Origin: Bifidobacterium breve
GTDB taxonomy: Bacteria > Actinomycetota > Acidimicrobiia > IMCC26256
Reading direction: 5' to 3'
Length of the DNA: 5,439 nucleotides
Assembly: GCA_945907055.1 (NCBI GenBank)
Contig: CAMDSG010000120.1
Coordinates: 1 to 5,439 of the forward strand
Each line of letters starts with the position of its first letter. The stretch's first letter is position 1. Made by a program: the position numbers and the translations under genes. The notes beneath the pieces are model-generated. The model had not been told where the DNA came from, did no database searches, and saw only the letters and a program-made list of their open reading frames with translations. Positions 1 through 5,439 of this stretch are shown piece after piece.

Positions 1-843
1 CATTTGGGGTCAATTCCTAGCCCCTCAAACAGCGTTATTCATCTTGGCCCTCTACCCCTGCATCTCTACGGATTAATTCTCGCTATTGCGGTACTTGTTG
101 CAGCGCGTATCGCTGAACAGCGATGGGTGCACCGAGGGCATGGAGCAAAGGAGTTCGCCGATCTTGTTATCTGGATAATTATCGGAGGCGTTGTCGGCGC
201 CCGCGCCTATCACGTTGCGAGTGATTATCAACTCTTTGTCGGCCAATGGGGCGACGCTGTAAAAATTTGGCAAGGGGGTCTCTCTATTTGGGGCGCCGTT
301 CTTGGCGGTGCAGTGGTTGTCGTGTTTCTAGCTCGACGCCATAACCATGACCTTGGAGACCTCGTCGACTCGATTGCTCCTGCGCTCGTTCTTGCCCAGG
401 CAATAGGGCGTTGGGGCAACTGGGCGAATCAAGAACTCTTTGGGAAGCCAAGCAACCTGCCGTGGGCGGTTGAGATCGACCCGGTGCATCGCCCAGTTGA
501 GTACGCCAATTACTCGACCTTTCAGCCCACTTTTCTCTACGAATCCCTCTGGTGTCTTGGGGTCTTTGTGGCATTGGTGCTAATTGAGCGGCGATTCAGA
601 TTGATGAAAGGGCAGGTACTTGCCCTTTATCTAATTCTTTATACGGCCGGTCGATTTGTATTTGAGAACATGCGCACGGATAGAGCAAATGTGATTGGGC
701 CCCTCAGGCTTAATGCATGGGTGAGTCTTATCGTCTGCATAGGCGGGATTCTCTGGTTTCTTTGGCTGCGAGGCCACGGAACTCCATCGGTTCCTCACGT
801 TGATCGACTCCCCGCATCGGTAGATCAATTGCCAGAGTCGTAG
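1..843 (+). CDS. lgt: Prolipoprotein diacylglyceryl transferase Lgt (5' end at or beyond the window edge)
   Basis: Lgt is the membrane enzyme that moves diacylglycerol from phosphatidylglycerol to the lipobox cysteine of prolipoproteins, the first step of lipoprotein maturation. Numbering from the TTG at position 4 gives 279 residues. The family opening IPSPSNS is at 4-10, followed by HLYG at 20-23 (Y22 matches E. coli Y26). The Lgt signature GRWGNWANQELFG is at 135-147, where R136, N139 and E144 match E. coli R143, N146 and E151. RFVFE at 217-221 supplies the counterparts of R239 and E243. About seven hydrophobic segments are visible. The loop WQGGLSIWGA (89-98) lacks the histidine equivalent to E. 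coli H103; I recall this form from actinobacterial Lgt. The C-terminal tail is short beside the long mycobacterial tails. The frame stays open through bases 1-3, and no ribosome site can be seen, so the true start may be TTG at 4 or a few codons upstream. The stop is TAG at 841-843. Confidence 0.95.
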   Translation, partial: HLGSIPSPSNSVIHLGPLPLHLYGLILAIAVLVAARIAEQRWVHRGHGAKEFADLVIWIIIGGVVGARAYHVASDYQLFVGQWGDAVKIWQGGLSIWGAVLGGAVVVVFLARRHNHDLGDLVDSIAPALVLAQAIGRWGNWANQELFGKPSNLPWAVEIDPVHRPVEYANYSTFQPTFLYESLWCLGVFVALVLIERRFRLMKGQVLALYLILYTAGRFVFENMRTDRANVIGPLRLNAWVSLIVCIGGILWFLWLRGHGTPSVPHVDRLPASVDQLPES

Positions 844-862
844 AATGGGGCTCCCCCCGAAT

Positions 863-867
863 AGGAG
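863..867 (+). promoter_or_regulatory. Shine-Dalgarno site of the ABC ATPase gene
   Basis: AGGAG lies nine bases before the ATG at 877 and supports that start. It falls in the 33-base gap after the lgt stop. I see no convincing promoter in this gap, which fits read-through from lgt. GGAG (864-867) could pair with CTCC (871-874) across three bases, a hairpin too small to count as a regulator by itself. Confidence 0.7.
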
Positions 868-876
868 TCTCTCCCG

Positions 877-1617
877 ATGAATACCGTTACGAAGACATCG
901 GCTGCTCGCGCTGTCGCCGCATCCAAAATTTACGGATCAGGCGACGCAGAGGTACGCGCACTTGATTCGATCAATGTTGAGTTTGCCTCCGGTATGTTCA
1001 CCGCGATTATGGGCCCATCTGGCTCTGGTAAGTCAACACTTCTCCATGTGCTCGCCGGCTTAGACCCCGTGACAAGTGGAGAGGTCTTCATCGGCGAGAT
1101 CGAGTTGAGCACGCTGAAAGATAAAGAGCTAACACTTGTGCGCCGTGACCGCTTGGGTTTTGTCTTTCAATCCTTCAATCTCATCCCCACCCTCAATGCG
1201 CTTGAGAATATGACGCTCCCGCTCTCTCTCGGTGGTCGTAAAGTCGACCCTGCTTGGCAGGACGAGGTTGTTAAGGCAGTCGGACTTGGAGACCGTCTTG
1301 GTCATCGGCCGAATGAATTATCTGGTGGCCAGCAGCAGCGTGTAGCGGTAGCGCGAGCGTTGCTCTCGAAGCCCGAGATTGTTTTTGCTGATGAGCCAAC
1401 CGGAAACCTCGACTCGCGAAGTTCTAGCGAGGTGCTCTCGTTCATGCGCGCAGCGGTGGACAACTTCGGTCAAACAATTGTGATGGTGACCCACGATGCA
1501 GGGGCCGCTGCATATGCAGATCGGGTGGTATTTCTTGCCGACGGGAGGATCGAGGCAGAGTTGATGAATCCAACTTCCGCCACTGTCCTTGACCGTATGA
1601 AGCAACTCGGAGGCTGA
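877..1617 (+). CDS. ABC transporter ATP-binding protein, MacB/LolD family
   Basis: This is the cytoplasmic ATPase (246 residues) of a MacB/LolCDE/FtsE-type ABC transporter, which powers the permease encoded directly downstream. All nucleotide-binding motifs are intact: Walker A GPSGSGKST at 46-54, Q-loop glutamine 98 in FVFQSFN, signature LSGGQ at 148-152, Walker B IVFADE at 168-173 with catalytic E173, D-loop NLDS at 177-180, and switch histidine H206 in VTHD. Its length and the 'SGSGKSTLLHVLAGLDPVTSGEV' style of the P-loop region (quoted in part: LLHVLAGLDPVTSGEV, 55-70) are typical of the LolD/MacB group, as opposed to importer ATPases. The ATG at 877 is backed by AGGAG nine bases upstream. 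The stop TGA (1615-1617) is six bases before the permease start, so the two are almost certainly co-transcribed. The substrate is unknown, and no gene symbol is given because the family name alone does not define the role. Confidence 0.95.
   Translation: MNTVTKTSAARAVAASKIYGSGDAEVRALDSINVEFASGMFTAIMGPSGSGKSTLLHVLAGLDPVTSGEVFIGEIELSTLKDKELTLVRRDRLGFVFQSFNLIPTLNALENMTLPLSLGGRKVDPAWQDEVVKAVGLGDRLGHRPNELSGGQQQRVAVARALLSKPEIVFADEPTGNLDSRSSSEVLSFMRAAVDNFGQTIVMVTHDAGAAAYADRVVFLADGRIEAELMNPTSATVLDRMKQLGG
1609..1613 (+). promoter_or_regulatory. Shine-Dalgarno site of the permease gene
   Basis: GGAGG sits inside the last codons of the ATPase gene, ten bases before the GTG at 1624. It supports the GTG as the true start and suggests that translation of the permease is coupled to that of the ATPase, which would help keep subunit amounts matched. 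Confidence 0.6.
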
Positions 1618-1623
1618 CCAGAA

Positions 1624-4179
1624 GTGTGGATAGTCACGCTAAAGGGTCTACTCGGCCACAAATTACGCTTCATGCTCACCGGGCTAGCGGTAGTGCTTGG
1701 TGTCGCATTTATGGCTGGGACACTTGTCCTTACCGACACAATCCAGGTCATCTTCGATGATCTTGTCGCCTCTGTTAATGATGGTACCGATGCATTCGTG
1801 CGTTCAAACGAGGTAGTCGATAGTGCATTCGGGGAGGAGCGCAATCGCGTCAGTGCAGCCTTACTTCCTCAGGTGAGAGCCGTGCAGGGGGTTGCCCAAG
1901 CAGAGGGTGACCTGCAGTTCTATGCACAGGTTGTAGACGCGAAGGGTGAAGCAATTGGCAACCCAGGTCGCGGTGCGGCAAGTTTTGGGTTCATCTGGAA
2001 CCCCGGCCGTCTCAATGCGTACCGACTTGTCGCCGGCAACTCGCCTAGTGCTGCGGGTGAGGTCGTTATTGATCGGGGCACGGCGAAGAAAGGTAATCTC
2101 CGCGTCGGATCAAAAGTGAAAGTTCTTTCACAGAGCGCTCCGCAGGATTTCAAAGTCGCTGGCATTGTCACCTTCGGAGAGGCGGACTCCCCAGCGGGAG
2201 CAAGCGTCTCACTATTTACCTCTGAAGAGGCGCAGCGCTTAAGCGGTGCGCTAGGGCAATACGACGGCATCTCGGTATCAGCGGTGGATGGCGTGTCCCA
2301 GGAACAAATGGTGCGCCGCATTGATGCTGCACTCTCTGACCCCAAAGTAGAGGTGATTAGTGGTGCCACCCTCACGAAAGAAAATCAGGATGAGTTTACC
2401 CAGCAGCTCTCTTTCTTCAGCACTGCGCTACTCGCTTTCGCCCTGATATCGCTCTTCGTTGGTTCGTTCATCATCTTCAATACCTTCTCAATCATCGTTG
2501 CTCAGAGAACTAGAGAGATCGGATTGATGCGCGCGATCGGTGCATCGCGTAGCCAGATCGTTAAGTCTGTAATTGCAGAGGCAGCACTGGTCGGGATACT
2601 CGCCTCCGCTGTCGGGTTGGGGATCGGAATTCTCCTTGCAGCAGGCCTCAAGGCATTGTTGGCGGGTCTGGGTATTGATATCCCTGCTGGAGCCACCCAA
2701 GTGCTTCCCCGCACAATCATTGTTTGCTTAGGCGTTGGAACCTTCGTCACCATCGCTGCATCTGTTCTGCCATCGCGCAAGGCATCGCGCGTATCTCCGA
2801 TGCAGGCACTGCGCAGCACGGGGTCAGACCCAATGAAGCAACTAGGGCGACGATCAACAATCGGTGTCGTCATTACTGCGGTTGGGGTCGGGTCGCTTCT
2901 CTATGGCCTATTCGGGAATGTCGAGAATCCAACACTCTTTGTAGGTATCGGGGCGTTGGTTGTATTTCTCGGTGTGGCTGCTCTAGGCCCAGTGATTGCT
3001 CGCCCCGTGAGTCGCGTGCTCGCTGCTCCCCTCCCCAAACTCAAAGGTATGGTCGGAGTACTCGCACGCGAGAATGCCGTACGCAATCCGCGTCGCACGG
3101 CCTCTACCGCCGCTGCGCTGATGATTGGCGTAGCCCTTGTGGGGTTCATAACAATCTTCGCAGCATCTATCAAGAACTCAATCGCAACTGCAGTTGACTC
3201 TGCATTTACTGCAGACTTTGTGGTAGCGGCAAAGGGGGGAGGCCCGCCGGTTCTCTCTGGGTTTAGTCCTGATCTCGCCCAAAAGATAAAAGAGGTTCCA
3301 GGTGTAGGCGCATCAAGTGGCCTGAGATTCGCTGGAGCCGAACTGCAGGGTAAAGGCGTATTTATCATTGCATCGGACCCTGCAACTAGTACGGAACTCT
3401 TCGATGTGCAACCTGAGAGTGGCGACTTCAAACAACTCGGAATCGACGACGTTGCAGTCTCTTCAGATCGAATGAAGAAAGAGGGATGGGTACTCGGTCA
3501 GAGGATCTCAGCAAAATTCCCCAAGGGAGCATCTACTCTAAAAATTACAGCGGTCTTTGGTTTGGGGCAGCAAGCTGGACTCTCGGACTACTTCATATCG
3601 CTCGCCGGATACGACGCCCACTACACGCAGCAACTTGATAGTCAGGTATACGCAAAGGTTGCGGACGATGCGAACCCCCGAGTCGTAGGGCGAGAGATTC
3701 AGAAGATACTGAAGGAGTACCCAACCGCAGAGTTGCTTGATCAGGAGCAGTTCAAGGCGACCAGATCCGGGCAGGTTGACCAAATTCTTAATCTCATCTA
3801 TGCGTTACTCGCACTTGCTGTTGTGATTGCCCTAATCGGTATAGCGAATACACTTGGACTCTCAATTGTTGAGCGAACGAATGAGCTCGGCCTTCTTAGG
3901 GCAGTTGGCATGACGCGTCGCCAACTTCGCTCTGCAATTCGTTGGGAGTCGGTCATCATCGCGTTGCTTGGGACCGCACTCGGATTAGTGATAGCGGTTT
4001 TCTTCGGCTGGGCGCTTGTTACTGCTCTTCGAGATCAAGGTCTCTCGGGTTTTGTTGCGCCAATCGATCGATTAGCAGTGATCGTGGTTCTCGCAGGGTT
4101 TGCTGGAGTAATAGCAGCGATTCTTCCGGCACGTCGCGCAGCTCGGTTAAATGTTCTTGATGCTATTTCTCAGGAGTAA
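1624..4179 (+). CDS. ABC transporter permease with two FtsX/MacB-type modules
   Basis: This 851-residue integral membrane protein is the permease partner of the preceding ATPase. By eye it has about ten membrane segments: near 16-36, 265-291, 318-345, 364-384, 412-430, 436-457, 493-514, 722-745, 775-800 and 816-835. Two extracytoplasmic domains (about 37-262 and 515-720) each follow the first helix of a module. The FtsX core is duplicated: RTREIGLMRAIGASRSQI at 295-312 and RTNELGLLRAVGMTRRQL at 751-768 are the matching cytoplasmic coupling segments after the second helix of each module. Both modules end with the related motifs LPSRKASRVSPMQALR (382-397) and LPARRAARLNVLDAIS (834-849). One chain should therefore supply both halves of a MacB/LolCE-like transporter, which in this family moves substrates on the outer face of the membrane. 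GTG is the start, just before the expected MW..TLKGLLGHKLR opening, with GGAGG ten bases upstream. The reading frame is intact throughout. No MacA-like adaptor gene is visible. The substrate is unknown; lipids, lipoproteins or peptides are possible. Confidence 0.93.
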   Translation: MWIVTLKGLLGHKLRFMLTGLAVVLGVAFMAGTLVLTDTIQVIFDDLVASVNDGTDAFVRSNEVVDSAFGEERNRVSAALLPQVRAVQGVAQAEGDLQFYAQVVDAKGEAIGNPGRGAASFGFIWNPGRLNAYRLVAGNSPSAAGEVVIDRGTAKKGNLRVGSKVKVLSQSAPQDFKVAGIVTFGEADSPAGASVSLFTSEEAQRLSGALGQYDGISVSAVDGVSQEQMVRRIDAALSDPKVEVISGATLTKENQDEFTQQLSFFSTALLAFALISLFVGSFIIFNTFSIIVAQRTREIGLMRAIGASRSQIVKSVIAEAALVGILASAVGLGIGILLAAGLKALLAGLGIDIPAGATQVLPRTIIVCLGVGTFVTIAASVLPSRKASRVSPMQALRSTGSDPMKQLGRRSTIGVVITAVGVGSLLYGLFGNVENPTLFVGIGALVVFLGVAALGPVIARPVSRVLAAPLPKLKGMVGVLARENAVRNPRRTASTAAALMIGVALVGFITIFAASIKNSIATAVDSAFTADFVVAAKGGGPPVLSGFSPDLAQKIKEVPGVGASSGLRFAGAELQGKGVFIIASDPATSTELFDVQPESGDFKQLGIDDVAVSSDRMKKEGWVLGQRISAKFPKGASTLKITAVFGLGQQAGLSDYFISLAGYDAHYTQQLDSQVYAKVADDANPRVVGREIQKILKEYPTAELLDQEQFKATRSGQVDQILNLIYALLALAVVIALIGIANTLGLSIVERTNELGLLRAVGMTRRQLRSAIRWESVIIALLGTALGLVIAVFFGWALVTALRDQGLSGFVAPIDRLAVIVVLAGFAGVIAAILPARRAARLNVLDAISQE

Positions 4180-4186
4180 CTAAACG

Positions 4187-4208
4187 CTTCTGCGCCGGCT
4201 AGCAGAAG
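4187..4208. terminator. Inverted repeat between convergent genes, possible terminator
   Basis: CTTCTGC (4187-4193) and GCAGAAG (4202-4208) form a perfect 7-bp stem with an 8-base loop, eight bases after the permease stop codon. There is no U-run after it on the plus strand, and only a short T-run (CGTTTAG) on the minus strand. Its position between two convergent stop codons suits a bidirectional terminator of the kind lacking a U-tract, but the fold is modest. Confidence 0.4.
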
Positions 4209-4219
4209 AAGCCCTAGCG

Positions 4220-4235
4220 AATGCTCTTACGCATT
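4220..4235. terminator. Second small inverted repeat directly after the purE stop
   Basis: AATGC (4220-4224) and GCATT (4231-4235) form a 5-bp stem with a 6-base loop. It abuts the purE stop codon (TGA, complement of 4236-4238), so it would be the first structure in the 3' end of the purE transcript, followed by the larger repeat at 4208-4187. It is short and AT-rich and could be chance. Confidence 0.22.
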
Positions 4236-4733
4236 TCAGGCATCGCGCAGCTTCGCGTCTTTTGCCTTGACCATCTCCGCAAGCCCTGCCTGGTAGCTCT
4301 CCATCCGTCGCTGGAGATCTAGGTCAGAGGAGGCAAGAATTCTGATTGCCAACAATCCGGCATTGCGAGAGTTTCCAACTGCAACCGCAGCGACCGGTAC
4401 TCCCGAAGGCATCTGGACAATTGAGAGTAGCGAGTCGAGTCCATCGAAATTCGCTAATGGCACGGGTACTCCGATTACTGGGAGCGGCGTCATCGATGCT
4501 GTCATCCCAGGGAGGTGGGCGGCGCCGCCGGCACCAGCGATGATGACCCGAAGGCCACGCTCGGCCGCATGCTTTGCGTAGTCCCACATGACATCAGGGG
4601 TGCGGTGGGCGGAGACAATCCGTACTTCATGAGCGATATCGAACTCAGTCAGGGCCTCAATTGCCCCCTGCATAACAGGGAGGTCTGAGTCGCTCCCCAT
4701 GATTACTCCGACTACAGGCAGGCTCGCGGTCAC
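4236..4733 (-). CDS. purE: N5-carboxyaminoimidazole ribonucleotide mutase PurE (class I)
   Basis: PurE converts N5-CAIR to CAIR in de novo purine synthesis, acting in the cytoplasm on the product of PurK. The 165-residue protein is the usual length for bacterial class I PurE. Visible motifs are MGSDSD at 12-17, SAHRTP at 41-46 with catalytic H43 (E. coli H45), GAGGAAHLPGM at 67-77, and SIVQMPSGVPV at 104-114, with RNAGLLAIRIL at 123-133. The start is GTG at 4733. It is the only candidate upstream of the MGSDSD motif, since an in-frame TAA lies four codons before it. The AAGGGG just ahead of the GTG is too close to act as a ribosome site, whereas TAACGT lies exactly six bases before the GTG, which suggests a leaderless message. 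The gene is convergent with the permease and divergent from the flavoprotein gene. Its usual neighbour purK is not in this window. Confidence 0.96.
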   Translation of the reverse strand: MTASLPVVGVIMGSDSDLPVMQGAIEALTEFDIAHEVRIVSAHRTPDVMWDYAKHAAERGLRVIIAGAGGAAHLPGMTASMTPLPVIGVPVPLANFDGLDSLLSIVQMPSGVPVAAVAVGNSRNAGLLAIRILASSDLDLQRRMESYQAGLAEMVKAKDAKLRDA

Positions 4734-4738
4734 CCCTT

Positions 4739-4750
4739 GACGTTAGCGTC
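4739..4750. promoter_or_regulatory. Near-palindrome giving a TANNNT -10 element on each strand
   Basis: GACGTTAGCGTC is a 12-base palindrome apart from one mismatched base pair, located in the 58-base divergent gap. On the minus strand it contains TAACGT (4745 down to 4740), six bases before the purE GTG. On the plus strand it contains TAGCGT (4744-4749), placed to start a transcript near 4756 that would carry the AGGAG at 4781. Both fit the TANNNT form of the -10 element common in actinobacteria. No good -35 element is seen for either. It could equally be an operator or chance. Confidence 0.4.
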
Positions 4751-4780
4751 TCGACAGGGCTCAGTGGCGAGCCGGAGAAC

Positions 4781-4785
4781 AGGAG
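4781..4785 (+). promoter_or_regulatory. Shine-Dalgarno site of the flavoprotein gene
   Basis: AGGAG lies six bases before the ATG at 4792, a near-ideal spacing that selects this ATG over the in-frame ATG eight codons further on. A 5-bp inverted repeat, GGCTC (4758-4762) with GAGCC (4769-4773), lies just upstream but does not cover the site. Confidence 0.75.
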
Positions 4786-4791
4786 CAACAA

Positions 4792-5439
4792 ATGCTTAAG
4801 ACCAGACTTACTGACATGCTCGGAGTTGAGCACCCAGTGATGCTCGCAGGAATGGGTGGAGTCTCTTACCACCGTCTTGTAGCCGCGGTATCAGAGGCCG
4901 GCGGCTACGGCACTTTCGGGGCCTCCACCATGAGCGGGGAGGACATGGTCGCGGAGATGCGCGCCGCTCGCGCTCTGACCGATAAGCCGTTTGGTGTCGA
5001 TCTACTTACCGCCATGCCAGACCGACTCCTCTCAGATGTCGAGACACTGATCCAAGAGGGTGCAACTGTCTTCGCTGCCGGGCTTGGAGTACCGCGAGAT
5101 GTAATTGCACTCTGTCATGAGAAGAATGTGTTGGTGCTCTCTATGTGCGGGAAGGTGCGCCACGCGATTGCCGCAGTGGAGGCGGGCTGCGACATTGTTG
5201 TCGCACAGGGAACCGAGGCAGGTGGGCATACTGGTCAGGTTGCAACCTTTCCGTTGATACCTCAGGTTGTTGATGCTGTCGACGGGCGTGTACCCGTCGT
5301 AGCGGCTGGAGGAATCTTTGACGGTCGCGGGCTTGCTGCAGCGCTTGCACTCGGAGCAGAGGGAGTCTGGATCGGAACCCGATTCATTGCAACGCCTGAG
5401 GCTCGCAGTGCTCCCGGCTACAAAGAAGCACTACTGCGC
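4792..5439 (+). CDS. Nitronate monooxygenase / 2-nitropropane dioxygenase-like flavoprotein (3' end beyond the window)
   Basis: The frame runs from ATG 4792 to the right edge without a stop, giving the first 216 residues. Family members are usually a little over 300 residues, so roughly a third is missing. It is an FMN-binding TIM-barrel protein of the nitronate monooxygenase family, which oxidises alkyl nitronates; relatives include the FabK enoyl-ACP reductases. Motifs in order are HPVMLAGMGGVS at 14-25 (N-terminal FMN loop), AQGTEAGGHTG at 138-148 with H146 as the conserved active-site histidine, AAGGIFDGRG at 171-180 (flavin phosphate loop), and GVWIGTRF at 191-198. No signal peptide or membrane segment is present, so it should be cytoplasmic. 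AGGAG six bases upstream supports the start. It is divergent from purE across 58 bases. The true substrate is unsettled: many proteins so named have never been assayed, and an enoyl reductase-like role cannot be excluded. Confidence 0.9.
   Translation, partial: MLKTRLTDMLGVEHPVMLAGMGGVSYHRLVAAVSEAGGYGTFGASTMSGEDMVAEMRAARALTDKPFGVDLLTAMPDRLLSDVETLIQEGATVFAAGLGVPRDVIALCHEKNVLVLSMCGKVRHAIAAVEAGCDIVVAQGTEAGGHTGQVATFPLIPQVVDAVDGRVPVVAAGGIFDGRGLAAALALGAEGVWIGTRFIATPEARSAPGYKEALLR

Noticed and set aside
844..876. Possible terminator or attenuator after lgt (GGGGCTCCCC run and GGAG/CTCC pairing)
   Set aside because: The G/C run leaves only a two-base loop, the second pairing is four base pairs, and no U-run follows; the gap is too short and the downstream gene is most simply read from the lgt transcript.
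2724..3197. A 157-codon plus-strand open frame inside the permease gene
   Set aside because: It lies in another frame of the well-supported permease, its translation is rich in Arg, Cys and Ser with no recognisable domain, and it has no ribosome site; it is a shadow frame.
2901..3431. A 176-codon minus-strand open frame antisense to the permease
   Set aside because: Its composition (Pro, Ala, Thr, Arg rich) is what the reverse complement of this coding sequence gives, with no family motif; the permease motifs on the plus strand explain the region.
4758..4773. Inverted repeat GGCTC...GAGCC upstream of the flavoprotein gene as an operator or riboswitch
   Set aside because: A 5-bp stem with a 6-base loop is expected by chance at this base composition, and it matches no regulator site or riboswitch that I know.
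1..5439. Mobile element, CRISPR array, tRNA, toxin-antitoxin or defence system
   Set aside because: No direct repeats, transposase or integrase motifs, tRNA cloverleaf, or small paired genes were seen; essentially all sequence is accounted for by five housekeeping or transport genes.

Overview
The window reads as an ordinary chromosomal segment of a bacterium, most likely an actinobacterium (Actinomycetota) of moderate GC content. The grounds are indirect. The 851-residue two-module FtsX-type permease opens with a motif (GLLGHKLR, then GVAFMAGTLVLTDT) that I associate with actinobacterial homologues. The Lgt has the 'GGLSIWGA' form of its loop, without the histidine found in E. coli. TTG and GTG start codons appear, and the purE start looks leaderless. 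Codon use is mixed (AGA, ATA and TTA codons occur), so a very high-GC Streptomyces-like genome is unlikely. No search was run and the lineage is not fixed.

Positions 1-4179 hold three plus-strand genes in tight succession: lgt (prolipoprotein diacylglyceryl transferase; its exact start is at or before the left edge), an ABC ATPase of the MacB/LolD type, and a large FtsX/MacB-type permease. The gaps are 33 and 6 bases, and Shine-Dalgarno sequences precede genes two and three, so they are probably co-transcribed. The ATPase and permease should form one transporter of the mechanotransmission/lipoprotein-export class. Its substrate cannot be read from the sequence.

Positions 4180-4235 separate the permease from a convergent minus-strand gene and hold two small inverted repeats that may end transcription. 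The minus-strand gene, purE (4236-4733), encodes the class I N5-CAIR mutase of purine synthesis and stands without purK in view. A 58-base divergent gap follows, with a near-palindrome that offers a TANNNT -10 element on each strand. The plus-strand gene at 4792 encodes a nitronate monooxygenase/enoyl reductase-like flavoprotein that runs off the right edge after 216 codons.

I found no mobile element, CRISPR array, tRNA, rRNA or defence system, and no stretch over 300 bases lacks a gene. The points most worth a second look are the shared divergent promoter of purE and the flavoprotein gene, and the coupling of lgt to the transporter. Nothing here clearly amounts to a new biological system.
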